Part shown: piece by piece, positions 9,106 through 19,857 of the stretch | Layout: each line of letters begins with the position of its first letter | Position numbering within the stretch: position 1 is the first letter of the stretch | Assembly: GCA_964030475.1 (NCBI GenBank) | Contig: CAXIPT010000007.1 | Location: 3,429,859 to 3,493,858 of the forward strand | Source of the DNA: Tethya wilhelma | Lineage: Eukaryota > Porifera > Demospongiae > Tethyida > Tethyidae | Length of the DNA stretch: 64,000 nucleotides | Reading direction: 5' to 3' | Notes under the pieces: model-generated | What the model saw: the letters and a program-made list of their open reading frames with translations, nothing else | What the model was told of the DNA's origin: nothing | Databases searched by the model: none | Made by a program: the position numbers and the translations under genes

Positions 9106-10475
9106 GTAATTATACATACCTATAACCATGATGGTTACCACATTTTACAGAAGAGATTCAATACTGCTAAAGAAGGTCTTGACTTCCTTCAATCCTCGTA
9201 TATAAATCACTGTTGGTCCAGTTTCTGTGAGGCTGTCTTAGAAGTTAAAAAGGGGATTGACTGTATGACAAGACACATCATGACAGAAATACCAGAGTTG
9301 AAAACAACCAGTGATATTACTGCAAACCTTTTGGATAGACGGTATATATACTCTGCATATCTACGCAGTCACACTGTTGTATTATGTTTTTGACTATAAT
9401 TTTCTAAGACGTCACCAAACTTTAATGAGGGCAGGAGCTATCCCACTAGGACACTATGCTGGTAGAACAGATGGTGATGGAAACTGTTTGTACAGTTCCA
9501 TCTCTCTACTCTTGTTTGGGAGCGTCATATACATGTATGCACTCAGGCTTGCCAGTGTCATCCATGCAGTTGATCACTTTGATCACTATGTGGAAATAGT
9601 AAGCCATCTAATTATGCAATTATAACTTATTTGTATTAATATTTATGTGATGTTATTGTGCATAAGATAAAAAAGGTAAGATATTTTTCTCATTTTGTAG
9701 TACAGAAAGAACCATCTGTCGCACAGTCATTTATTCATTCTGTTGCAAGCTCTAATGAGATGTTTTCTAACAGACCATTAGAAAAACCCACACTTTCAGA
9801 GCTGGTAGACTATATAATGAAAGAGGAGATTTATGTAACGACTAAAAATTGTTCTTTTTCAGGTATGAAATGGTGCATGATCATGGTTATGTCAGGATCC
9901 TCCCAACATAACATAATTATAACTTTATCTTTAGGTTTCAATTTGTTGCTGGATGTATAAGCCGAGGCATCCAACTACATTCAGAGTTTGTCTATGATGA
10001 GATAAGAGAGCATGGATACAATTCTGTGCTCCTTCCATGCTGTACATGCCCACCTTATCGTTGTAATCTTCACATTGGATTTGTTCCTTATAAGACCACC
10101 TCTTATGGGATGAATGACAACATTCCATTCTATCCTGAGCAAACAGAAGGTATTATAATAATTTCCATTTGTGTAGAATGCAATAGTGATTCAATTTCAT
10201 TATTAATAATATATTACAGTGTCTAACCAGCCTGATATGGTGACTACTTCACAGTCACAACTGGAAGAAGTCATAGAAATCATTAAAGATAAGGAGTGTT
10301 TAATGGGCCGCCATGGTTTGTGCACTGTTACGCAAGAGAAAGGAGAAGAGAGTGGATGGGTAGCTTGTGATAGGTGCAACTCATGGTACCACAAACAGTG
10401 TGTTGGAGTTGGATGGAAATTTGGAAATAAGAACACTCCTTTTCTGTGTTGTGGCACTAATGACACTTCTATTGT
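9106..10475 (+). pseudogene. OTU + PHD gene copy, truncated at both ends
   Basis: Five coding blocks share splice sites and phases with the inverted copy at 19361-22119. Block A (to 9341) reads HDGYHILQKRFNTAKEGLDF. Block B (9409-9598) holds an OTU-type cysteine protease start, GRTDGDGNCLYSSISLLLFG, with the Asp and Cys of the D-G-N-C motif. Blocks at 9701-9834 and 9935-10149 continue it (FVAGCISRGIQLHSE). Block E (10220-10475) encodes a PHD finger (VACDRCNSWYHKQCVG...FLCCG). Compared with the other copy, 10 bases are missing just after 9701, which shifts the frame, and the gene stops at a repeat A inserted at about 10513, in the intron that should lead to the Ulp1 exons. The 5' end abuts the PLE fragment. 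OTU proteases cleave ubiquitin-like conjugates and PHD fingers read histone tails (family knowledge). The role of this fused gene is unknown. Confidence 0.7.
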
Positions 10476-10512
10476 GTAAGCATTACCATAATATAATTAC
10501 ATGGACATTATT

Positions 10513-10695
10513 ATTCCCAGTACGGTAGTACTGGGTACACAGGAATGGCACGGATGGCCCATTAGCGCAATACAAATATTCACGCGAATAACTCTGAGAA
10601 AATTGGAGGTTTGGCATATTTTTGTTTGGTACTTTAGCAATGGTTTTAGGCCATGTTTTAGGGCTCATTAGAAAGAGAAAGAGCTAAATAGTAAT
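10513..10695. repeat. Repeat A ends joined head to head
   Basis: The hairpin end (10516-10535) leads into a reverse-orientation repeat A that switches at about 10595 (AACTCTGAGAAAATTGG) to forward-orientation sequence up to AGAGCTAAATAGTAA. It then joins another forward repeat A body from 10696. It looks like a foldback rearrangement, and it interrupts the OTU/PHD gene copy. Confidence 0.7.
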
Positions 10696-11255
10696 AATCA
10701 AAGTCCTGATTCATCTCTTAAGAAGAGCAACCAGGTATCACAAAATAGTTCCAGACAACTTCAGTGCATTTAATTCCAAATAACGCACACTTTTGTGTGT
10801 GGAAAGGGTCGTCAATTCGAATTTTCTAGAAGCTAATGAATTATGCATGAGTGTAGAAATTAATGGCGGTCATATGGAGGAGGCGCTTTTCGCCTTGTAT
10901 CCAGCTACTCAGTGAGAGGCACTAAAAATCGATGGCAAAAGCGACTGTCCCGGAAGAAACCAAGTTCGTTCGTTTAAGAATCAGCTTTTGAAAGTGAATA
11001 GTCTCTGAGAAAAGTTGAGCCAAGATAGAAGAAGAATAAGAAGAAGATGGCCGGGAGAAAATTGGAGGTTTGGCATGTTTGTGTTTGTTACTTTAGCGAT
11101 GGTTTTAGGCTATGTTTTTGGGCTCATTAGAAAGAGCAAGAGCTAAATAGTAGCTTAAGAAGCCTTTTAGTGCTAAGCGCTCAGTTTTTGCAGAGTTATT
11201 CGCGTGAATATTTGTATTGCGCTAATGGGCCATCCGTGCCATTCCTGTGTACCCA
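10696..11255 (+). repeat. Dispersed repeat A, forward copy ending at an N
   Basis: Starts at AATCAAAGTCCTGATTC and runs to TGTGTACCCA, where a single N (11256) replaces the terminal hairpin. The sequence after the N is unrelated. Confidence 0.8.
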
Positions 11256-11395
11256 NTGAGTCGCGTGCCTTGTGTGTCTTAACTGAAAGGAACTTAAAAA
11301 CTCTGCAGTGACTGAGAGGCATGGGATCACCAGAGTCTCAGTCAAGGTCAGTTCAAGTTATCCTGAGTGTTTCACTCTTGTTAAGAGTGCTGGTA

Positions 11396-11506
11396 TTCCC
11401 AGTACGGTAGTACTGGGTACACAGGAATGGCACGGATGGCCCATTAGCGCAATACAAATATTCACGCGAATAACTCTGCAAAAACTGAGCGCTTAGCACT
11501 AAAAGC
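11396..11506 (-). repeat. Dispersed repeat A, hairpin-end fragment
   Basis: Hairpin at 11398-11417 followed by the reverse-orientation terminal ~90 bases up to GCACTAAAAG. Confidence 0.8.
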
Positions 11507-11569
11507 CCCTATGCCATTGTAAAGTGATGCACATTTCTGTAACTGTAAGTACTAACCAATATTGTTTGA

Positions 11570-12795
11570 AACTTTAGAAGCATAATCACTCTGAAGCTTT
11601 AAAAAATATAGATGAGTATCAAGGTCACATGACCTTTGGTTTTTGAATAAAAAGTGCAAAATAATTAATATGCAAATACGGATAATTAAATTACATTATT
11701 ACATACTTATATAGTTACTATACTAAGTTAAGTACAGAGGAAGCGGGCAATAACTTCCCGTATTGCCCTGCTCGTTATTGCCCGCTTGCAGAAATTTGTT
11801 CGCGCTATGCTCAGCCAATCACGCTGCACAAAAATCAATTTTACGCGCGAATTTTAACCAATCACAGATAATCGTTGCTACGGTATAAAAGAAGGCTGCA
11901 TAGAAACCACTGCCAGTTTTTTGTGAATGCTTGGAGAGATAAAAGCTACGCTAATCAAGTTAGTTTGTTGACACAGAGAAAGCCTTCAGTATGCGAGCGA
12001 GTCAGCTACTATTAACGAACAGCAAAACCCCACCCATGCTTATCCAGTAAACAAAACACTGCCCCGTTGCTGTAGACAGACGGGAGTCGAACTCGTCGAA
12101 GGCATTGAAGCTTCTTGATAGTGTCAGAAACCAGGAGAAAGCTATGAATTTTGTGCTCTTGCTATGGCCACTACTCCTGCAGGCTTGCCTCATTTTTCCG
12201 TGCCAGGCTAACTGTACTAGTCACAACATGCTAGCTAGCTAGCCGCAAAGATGCATGCCCTTGTTGATAAGTATATAATAAATCCATTATTGCATTTCTT
12301 TGGTCGGGCAATATGGCTAAAATATTGGTTCTTGACTTTTGCATTGGCCCTCCCTTCGGTCGGGACCAATACTCCAGTCTCGAACCAATATTTAGCCATA
12401 TTGCCATGCAATAATATATATTTATTAATAAACTTAATTAAATTAATTAAAATGTAAATTACCTGTAGTTAATTGGTCCACCGCATTTCAGAGTTAAAAT
12501 GTAATTGCTGCTGAGATACAGCCCTCATTCTATATAAAGCACACCCACAAAAGGTGAGCTTTAAATGGAAAGTCAGCATTATCTCAGCTTTTAAATCTGA
12601 AATAATACAGTAGTCTGATAAAGTTTAGAGTAACTTGAATCTAAAAACCCTAATTTAGGTAATTAATAACTTAATTTAATTATCGGTATTTGCATATTAA
12701 TTATTTTTAACTTTGGAAGCTAATCAAAAACTATAAGTCATGTGACCTCCTGACTTGAAACATGCATTATTCAAGATGCTTTTTAACTGCTCTTT
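11570..12795. repeat. AT-rich foldback region with nested hairpins
   Basis: The left side (11600-11710, GGTCACATGACC, AATTAATATGCAAATAC) is inverted at 12650-12790 (GTATTTGCATATTAATT, GTCATGTGACCTCC), suggesting an old foldback transposon. Inside are a stem AAGCGGGCAATAAC/GTTATTGCCCGCTT (11750-11788) and a longer one, GCAATATGGCTAAA.ATATTGGTTC at about 12306 pairing with 12380-12405. No plausible coding frame was found; the short ORFs here are shadows. Confidence 0.5.
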
Positions 12796-12891
12796 AAGTA
12801 TGAGCCTACAATTTTGAGTAGTTTTCTTCAAATTTTAAGTACGCATATTTAATTAGAAAACAGTAGTGGACCCAGGCCTTAACACACCTGA

Positions 12892-13057
12892 GCCATGTTT
12901 TTGGGCTCATTAGAAAGAGAAAGAGCTAAATAGTAGCTTTAGAAGCCTTTTAGTGCTAAGCGCTCAGTTTTTGCAGAGTTATTCGTGTGAATATTTGTAT
13001 TGCACTAATGGGCCATCCGTGCCATTCCTGTGTACCAAGTACTACCATACTAGGAAT
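12892..13057 (+). repeat. Dispersed repeat A, end fragment with degenerate hairpin
   Basis: The terminal part of repeat A, with the hairpin decayed to CCAAGTACTACCATACTAGG (13035-13054); both arms have changed relative to the consensus. Confidence 0.75.
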
Positions 13058-13611
13058 AAGGTTAGACACATGCATGGTTTACCTAGTGTAGGCTGTAGCC
13101 TTAGGCTAGCTAATTCAACTATCAGGCTGGGGGGAAAGGGGGGACCCCGGAGGGCAATGATCATAAGTCAACTCTTGATAGTGCATGCAAATAGAAATAT
13201 TTATACATGATAGAAATTAATAGTTATTAATCCTATCCTTTATGGATCCACCCCCACCCCCTTACCCCCCTTTTCTGTTTCCTAATTGTTAGAATATATA
13301 CAATCCTTGGATTTGTATACCTAATAGTAAGTTGCTGTCTTATTATATATTTTGTCTGTTAATCCCATTGCATTAATTTTAATAATTAATTAGTTCTTGG
13401 TCCAGTTTTCCATGGAAATTAATTTTTGGTTAATTTTGTTGCATCTTCATAACCCAACAAGCCCGTTTCAATTAGAAATGTACCTTTTGAGAAACAAATT
13501 CTTTTGAAATAAACATGTTATTACTACCTAACTACAGCATGGGGAAACTGGATCCCATGATCTCCTGGGCCATATTAACGTGATTGTCGGTGAGTTCTTT
13601 GCCAGTCATAA
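13058..13611. other. Intergenic, no feature recognised
   Basis: AT-rich, with a G-run/C-run pair (13129-13150 and 13250-13270). No coding or RNA signal seen. Confidence 0.4.
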
Positions 13612-14085
13612 TTATGTTATTGTCTGCCAGAACCCATTGTACTTGAGCCATACATTTTGTGTTGACGAGTCTTGAAGTTTAATATTCTCCACATCAATTA
13701 TGTCAGAATTCTTTCTTTTCTTTGGTGGCTCATTCTCTTTCTTGGCTAAATGTTCTGTTGAAACCTTAGTCTGCTGGTGAGACAGTAGCTTCTTTATTTT
13801 AGCTACATCTCTCTTCTTTCTACTAAAGGTATACACACATGGTACCTTCAGTCCTCCTTGTGGAAGGTCTTCAGAGTAGCAGCGATCACCAGCTACCTTG
13901 TATTGAATAGTTGCATTCCTTGCTAAAAACAGGGCACATGCAGCAGATATCTTTCAAGGGACATGGCCCACAATTGTGTGGTCACGCAACACTGCTACAG
14001 CATACGGATCCTTGGTATTGTCACTCTCTCAAGTGTTCTTCCAAAGCTGGGGTCCAAATCTCTTTATAAATAATAATTATGATGG
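13612..14085 (-). pseudogene. HIRAN-like domain pseudogene
   Basis: On the minus strand a frame reads KDPYAVAVLRDHTIVGHVP, then a TGA where Arg or Lys is expected, then ISAACALFLARNATIQYKVA and GGLKVPCVYTFSRKK, ending in a Lys-rich tail and a stop at 13612-13614. The N-P/D-PYAVAV...VGHVPR pattern is that of HIRAN-type DNA-binding modules, which occur in DNA-repair helicases and in multi-copy transposon-like genes of invertebrates (from memory). Upstream, the expected CERE-type segment near 14030-14060 is also frame-broken. No intact start is present. The piece is probably a relic of a mobile or multi-copy gene. Confidence 0.5.
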
Positions 14086-14365
14086 CCCTGGATGCAACTT
14101 TCTAGTACAAAGACATCCAAAACAGTAAAAGATCTTTTCAACACCTCGGATCATATGACTCTAATAAACACCCACCCACTTGGAGTATAAAGGTTGTTGC
14201 GAATTTAAAGACCATGCGTATGAACAAAGTTACGTACAAGACTAAATCGCCAATCATGCTAAAATGGAAATTCGCCAAATTTTAAGCCAACCAAATTTAC
14301 CTGCTATACATTAGGTAACAATGTGATAGCGTATATTACATCTTGTGAGTATATTGTTCTGAACA

Positions 14366-14822
14366 TGTTAGGGATATGTATATTTATATGAGAATTAATG
14401 ATCAGTTTTGTTAAAATTATTTTGAACAGTAATTAGTTCTATGGTTTGATGAAGCCTTGTAAGAATTTCATTCGAAGTTGCGCCGCCACCTCTGGCTTTA
14501 CAGTCTCTGTGATAGATAGTTTGATCCATCTTGATTAGTTATGTAATCAGTAAGCCATATGTCAATAACAAAACAATGTCAAATGAAATACTTTGAATGG
14601 ATAATTAGAGAAAATTAAGTTTGTAAGTTAAACTATGCACATTCCACAGATGTACAGGATGAGTTGAGTAGTAATTGTACATTTTTGTGGTTAAATTTGA
14701 TTTCCTGTTAGTATGTCAGTGTATTATAATTATTGAGGAACATGTTTTAAAAAGAGTTTTTACACAAAGTGGCCAAACTGAGAAGTGCTCTAGTGTGTAG
14801 CGTTCCTGGGCAGGTTACCACA
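14366..14822 (+). repeat. Candidate 5' LTR of a Gypsy element
   Basis: It begins TGTTAGGGATATG and ends GGTTACCACA, giving TG..CA ends. It is followed directly by TTTTGGCGACGAGTG, a typical Gypsy primer-binding-site context, and then gag. No second copy is present in the window, so the boundaries are inferred from the ends only. Confidence 0.45.
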
Positions 14823-14861
14823 TTTTGGCGACGAGTGCGGGATCTTCTGATTCAGCTAGCA

Positions 14862-16281
14862 ATGGCTACAGCATTATTGGGACAAATTGAGAATTTTGAT
14901 CCGACAGCAGAAGAGTGCATCGAGAGACTGAATCATTTCTTTGTCACTAATGGAATCACTGACGATAGTGATGAGGTCAAAAAGAAGAAGAAAGCAACAT
15001 TTCTCTCAGTGGTGGGACGCAATACCTACACATTGTTGCGGAGTTTGATTGCCCCGACAAAGCCAGATGATAAGACACTGGATGAACTGATCGAGGTGCT
15101 GACGGAGCACTATAGTTCCAAACCGCCTGAAGTGATGCAGCGCTTCAGGTTCAACTCAAGATCTAGAAAGGAGGGTGAATCGATTGCCGACTATGTAGCC
15201 GAGTTAAGGCGGCTCACGGAGTTTTGTAACTACGGTACAACTCTGGACAAGATGCTACGAGACTGACTGGTATGGGGTGTGCGAGACCCAGGCATACAGA
15301 AGAAGTTATTAAGTGAGTTGGAGTTAACACTCACAAAAGCTATCCAAATTGCCCAGAGCGCTGAAACAGCTGAGCAAAATCTCTAGGAAATGGAAAGCGC
15401 TGGACGTCCTAAAGAAAGAGAGGCTGTGAACAAGCTGAACACTAAGCAGCCTCCTGCTGGAGGGTGGAGTTTGTTTTTGTTGCGGAGTTGCTGGTCATGT
15501 GGCAGCAAATTGCAGTTTCCGAGACAGAGTTTGTCACAAGTGCAAGAGACGAGGGTACCTAAAGAAGATGTGTGGCAAACATTAATCGAACAGTAGCACT
15601 AGATCGAACACTAAGAGGAACTATCGTGGGGTAGTAAGACGCCCTGTTCGACAAGTTGACGACTCAGAGGAGTCCGATGTGGATGACCTGGCTGTACCGC
15701 TGGCTGTGGTGGAGGAGGTGAGGAAAATCAGAGGATCTTACAAACCACCCTTAAAGGTACCAGTAAAGATAAACAATAGTGAGGTGTACATGGAACTTGA
15801 CACAGGTGCCTCTGTGTCAATAATGAGTGAAATCCAATACAAACAGTTGTGGCCAAAGAGGAGTTTAAAGCCTTGTGAAATTAGATTACAAACATACACA
15901 AAACAGCCACTGGAAGTTGTGGGAAGCCTAGATGTCCAGGTGTGCTATGAGAGTCAAGAGGTGACCTTGCCTCTAGTAGTAGTGAAGGGAAATGGACCTG
16001 CATTGCTTGGCAGGGACTGGTTCAATGTGATTAAATTGAATTGGTCTAAGATACACTACCTTCAAGTTCCTGGGCTCCAGGAAGTCCTAGAGAAACATTC
16101 AGAAGTTTTTAGAGAGGGTCTGGGGACATTTCAAGGACAGCCTGTGACCTTGGAAGTAGACACTAAGGCAACCACTTGGTTTGCAAAGGCAAGACCATTC
16201 TACATACTACATCATGTAAAATCACTGCTAGCATGCTCTCAGAGTCACTACACTACACTGTATCAGTGTTCTTCAGTGTGA
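14862..16281 (+). pseudogene. Gypsy gag - zinc knuckle - protease, decayed and truncated
   Basis: ATG 14862 starts MATALLGQIENFDP, a Gypsy-type gag with a retrotransposon-gag core (F.SR...GESIADYVAELR). The frame is broken by TGA at 15264-15266 (probably from CGA) and TAG at 15384-15386, then shifts. Two zinc knuckles follow in frame 1 from 15472: CFCCGVAGHVAANC, and CHKCKRRGYLKKMC, where the usual His is Tyr. A further stop lies near 15583. From 15679 an aspartic protease is intact (MELDTGASVSIMS, GPALLGRDW), leading into the first residues before reverse transcriptase (LGTFQGQPVTLEV) and ending soon after at about 16210. RT, RNase H, integrase and the 3' LTR are missing. It is a dead fragment of a Ty3/Gypsy element. 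Confidence 0.85.
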
Positions 16282-16539
16282 ACCAGTCTCTCTCTCTTCC
16301 TCCACTATGCCTCATACACAGGCTTGTCTATTATAGGCACTAATGACGTAAATAACTGCTTGTAGCTAGCACTCCTAATCCACTGCACGTTCCATGCAAT
16401 TGACTAAATTATCATAATTCTATATTAAAAATTTTAAAATTACCAGCTGCGGCAGGCTGATCAGACAGACCGGTTCCACTGACCCCTCCATCTCTCATTT
16501 CCTTCATTTTGACCTAAAATCAGATGTATAGCTAGTTGC

Positions 16540-17965
16540 CTACAGCTATGTTTGTCTGTTTAAAACGATATCCGGCTTCTCATGTTTACGATAATTTTAA
16601 TTCAGGCTTTTCACATTGGTAAACATCGACTGGTGACTCTCATTTGCTTCAGTTTGATCTAGACTATGTATGATATATTCAGGAGAATGGCTGCTTAGAG
16701 GTATGCATGTCTATCTGTTTGAAGAGTTTGATAGCACTGTTTGGTACCATTACATGTTTACTTAACTATCATTTTCTTTGCACATGTGTGAACACCGACT
16801 GGTGACTCTTATTCGCTTCAGTTTGATCCAGACTATGTTAAAATCAAGTAAAGGGTTGCTTACAGGTATGTCTATCTGTTTAAGGAGTTAGATAGCTCAC
16901 TTTGCTACCATCACATGTTTACCATCGTTTTCTTTTCACATGTGTGAACATCGACTGGTGACCCTTAATCGCTTTAGTTTGATCCTGACTATGCTATAGT
17001 CAGGGGAAAGATTGCTTACAGGTATGTCTATCTGTTTAAGGAGTTCAATAGCACACTTTGCTACCATCACATGTTTACCATCGTTTTCTTTTCGCATGTG
17101 TGAAGATTGACTGGTGACTATCATTCGCTTTAGTTTGATCCAAACTATGCTATAGTTAGGAAAATGGTTACTTACAGGTATGTCTATCTGTTTAAAGAGT
17201 TTGATAGCACTGCTTGGTACCATCACATGTTTACCATTGTTTTCTTTTCACATGTGTGAATATCGACTGGTGGCTCTTATTTGCTTCAGTTTAATCCAGA
17301 CTGTGCTAAAATCAAGTAAATGGTTGCTTACAGGTATGTCTAGCTGTTTAAGGAGTTAGATAGCACACTTTGGTACCATCACATGTTTACCATCGTTTTC
17401 TTTTCAGTGAACATCGACTGGTGACTCTCATTCGCTTCAGTTTTATCCAGACTATGTTACAGTCTGGAGAATGGTTGCTTACAGGTATGTTTATCTGTCT
17501 AAAGAATTTAATAACACTGTTTGGTACCATCACATGTTTACCATCTTTTTCCATTTACATACAGTCATGTGTGAACATCGACTGGTGACCCTTATCCGCT
17601 TCAGTTTGATCCAGACTATGCTAAAATCAAGTAAATGGTTGCTTACAGGTATGTCTATCTGTTTAAAGAGTTAGATAGCTCACTTTGCTACCATCACATG
17701 TTTACCATCGTTTTCTTTTCACATGTGTGAACATCGACTGGTGACCCTTATTTGCTTTAGTTTGATCCAAACTATGCTATAGTCAGGAGATTGGTTGCTT
17801 ATAGGTATGTCTAATAGCACTGTTTGGTACCATCACATGTTTACCATCTTTTTCCTTTTACATACAGTCATGTGTGAACATCGACTGGTGGCTCTCATTT
17901 GCTTCAGTTTGATCCAGACTGTGCTAAAATTAAGTAAATGGTTGCTTACAGGTATGTCTAGCTGT
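16540..17965 (+). repeat. Tandem array, about nine ~155-bp units
   Basis: The motif CATCGACTGGTGA recurs near 16621, 16792, 16948, 17104, 17261, 17411, 17576, 17731 and 17880, a spacing of about 150-170 bases. Each unit also holds CACATGTTTACCATCG, TTTGATCCAGACTATG and GGTTGCTTACAGGTATGTC. Units differ by scattered substitutions and small indels, so the array is old. Short ORFs through it exist only because of the repeat. It could be a small satellite or a tandemly amplified transposon interior. Confidence 0.9.
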
Positions 17966-18215
17966 TGACTCCTGACTTTCATTTATTTTCACGTAGCTCA
18001 TATCATCTCATTTTTATTCTTTACCAAGTATATATGAATTATTATTTTTCTTGTTTCTGTTTGATCTAGAGTAGCATGCAATAATTATTGTCATCCACTT
18101 TTTAGATTGTTTATTATTATAATATTATTTTGTTCTTTTTGTGTACTCTGATGATCAGTTGTTATTATTATCAATAATGTGCACAGTAAAGAAAAAAGTA
18201 TAATAATAATGGAGT

Positions 18216-18775
18216 ATTCCCAGTACGGTAGTACTGGGTACATAGGAATGGCACAGGTGCCCCATTAGCGCAATACAAATATTCACGTGATAACTCTGCA
18301 AAAACTGAGTGCTTGGCACTAAAAGGCGTCTTAAGCTACTATTTAGCTCTTTCTCTTTCTAACAAGCCTAAAAACACGGCCTAAAACCATCGCTAAAGTA
18401 CCAAACAAAAATATGCCAAACCTCCAATTTTCTCCATCTTCTTCTTCTTCTTCTTCTTCTTCTATGTTGGCAAGCCTTTTCTCAGAGACCGCTCACTTTC
18501 AGAAGCTGATTCTTGAACGAATAAACTTGGTCTTCAGTCGCTTTTTGCATCGGTTATTTGTTTCTCTAGCTGAGTCGCTAGATACAAGACGAAAAGCGCC
18601 TTCTCCGTATGGCAGCCATTCATTTCTCTACTCATTAATAAATTCATTAGCTACTTTGGAAATCAAAGTGACAACCCTTTCCAGTTAGACAAGTGTGCGT
18701 TATTTGGAATCCGAATATTCGCTGCCTGCCCGTTTTACCTGAAGATTTCTGGTTGTGCTGAAGTCTCTGTAACCA
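18216..18775 (-). repeat. Dispersed repeat A, reverse copy (subfamily A2)
   Basis: Hairpin at 18219-18238, (CTT)n tract near 18439-18463, and the distal block GAATATTCGCTGCC shared with the copy at 2302-2850. Confidence 0.85.
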
Positions 18776-18993
18776 GTTACCGGTACCTTTCAGCCTTGAA
18801 TATTCAGGAGGTGAATAGACTACTTTGTTGCATAGTTGTCATTATAAGAAGATGAGCAGCTGCTTCACTGACATTGCTCAGTGATATTGTAGATTATAAC
18901 ATAAGCTTTTATATCCATGCTGATAGTGTACAAGTAACTACCATATACACACGAACTTAACTGTGATGTAGAATTATGAAAAAATGAGAACAA

Positions 18994-19319
18994 ACAAGTG
19001 AAAAAACATTGGAAATGTAATGAGACATAGGAATGGCCAAATCGTAAAAAAGAAAGCAAACAAGATGGAATAGCTGTTTGAGTGTGTAAAGAATTATTCC
19101 TATGGGCAAAATGAGGGACTCAACATGGCTGTTTGAGTGTGTAAAGAATTATTCCTATGGGCAAAATGAGCGACTCAACATGGAAAGAGAGTACTACATG
19201 CAGCCCACACAGGAATGATTCTGCACGCACTCAAACAGCTATTCCATCTTGTTTGCTTTCTTTTTTACGATTTGGCCATTCCTATGTCTCATTACATTTC
19301 CAATGTTTTTTTCACTTGT
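18994..19319. mobile_element. Complete FB1 MITE with internal duplication
   Basis: Arms ACAAGTGAAAAAACATTGG and the matching TTTTTTCACTTGT end. Inside the loop side a ~55-base segment (TGTTTGAGTGTGTAAAGAAT...) is present twice in tandem (19075 and 19130). Confidence 0.85.
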
Positions 19320-19360
19320 GATATTATTGTATTGTAACTGAGTCTCACAAATTGCATGTT

Positions 19361-19857
19361 TTATTTTTTCAACCATTGTAACGATTTAGTTATGTGTTTT
19401 CTACGATCATTGTAGTTATACAAAAGTTCTTCCCCTGTGAGGATCCTACGAGTAATAAAGAAACTAATATATGGCTTGCCAAAAATTTCTATCAACCTAG
19501 GCTCTATGTTGGCCTGTTCAATCGAGTGATTGATCAATCGACCTAGAGAACCATCATCAGTTGTGGCATCAATGCTGTAATATGTATACAACTAGAATTA
19601 TATTATGAAAATGGAGAGAGTGTGTGATTATTATAGACATACCATAATTTTGAAGGAGGCTGCTTGAAAAAGAACATGTATGATCCAATACTTGGGTCAC
19701 TTCCATACTCTAGTTTTCTTTTACATGCCTCAACTTGAGTGATGATCTCCCCTTGATATGTTATTATGAACTCTCCTCTTCTGAACTCCTATGTGGTCAC
19801 CATGCCCCTGCTCTTTGCTTCATCAATAATCTTAGAATTAATGCCTTCCTCTGATTT
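19361..19857 (-). pseudogene. KMT5A/SET8-like SET domain exons
   Basis: Two exons (19857-19643, 19574-19361) encode KSEEGINSKIIDEAKSRGM, a TAG, then EFRRGEFIITYQGE, DPSIGSYMFFF, and after the intron CIDATTDDGSLGRLINHS and GEELLYNYNDR, ending at a natural TAA. The GRLINHS and EELLY.Y segments form the cofactor and catalytic pocket of SET methyltransferases. The DPS.G.YM and C-I-D-A-T blocks are specific to the KMT5A branch (H4 Lys20 monomethylation). The TAG sits where KMT5A has a residue just before the F-x-R-G turn and would cut the protein before catalysis. Single-base origin (CAG, AAG or TGG) is likely. Confidence 0.8.

Noticed and set aside
7995..10475. PLE endonuclease and OTU/PHD frames as one giant element (Terminon-like)
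   Set aside because: The PLE ORF ends at its own stop with a 3' tandem flank before the OTU exons, and the inverted OTU copy has no PLE next to it in the region examined.
16540..17965. CRISPR array in the 155-bp repeats
   Set aside because: Units are long, without spacers of uniform unique sequence, and the genome is eukaryotic.
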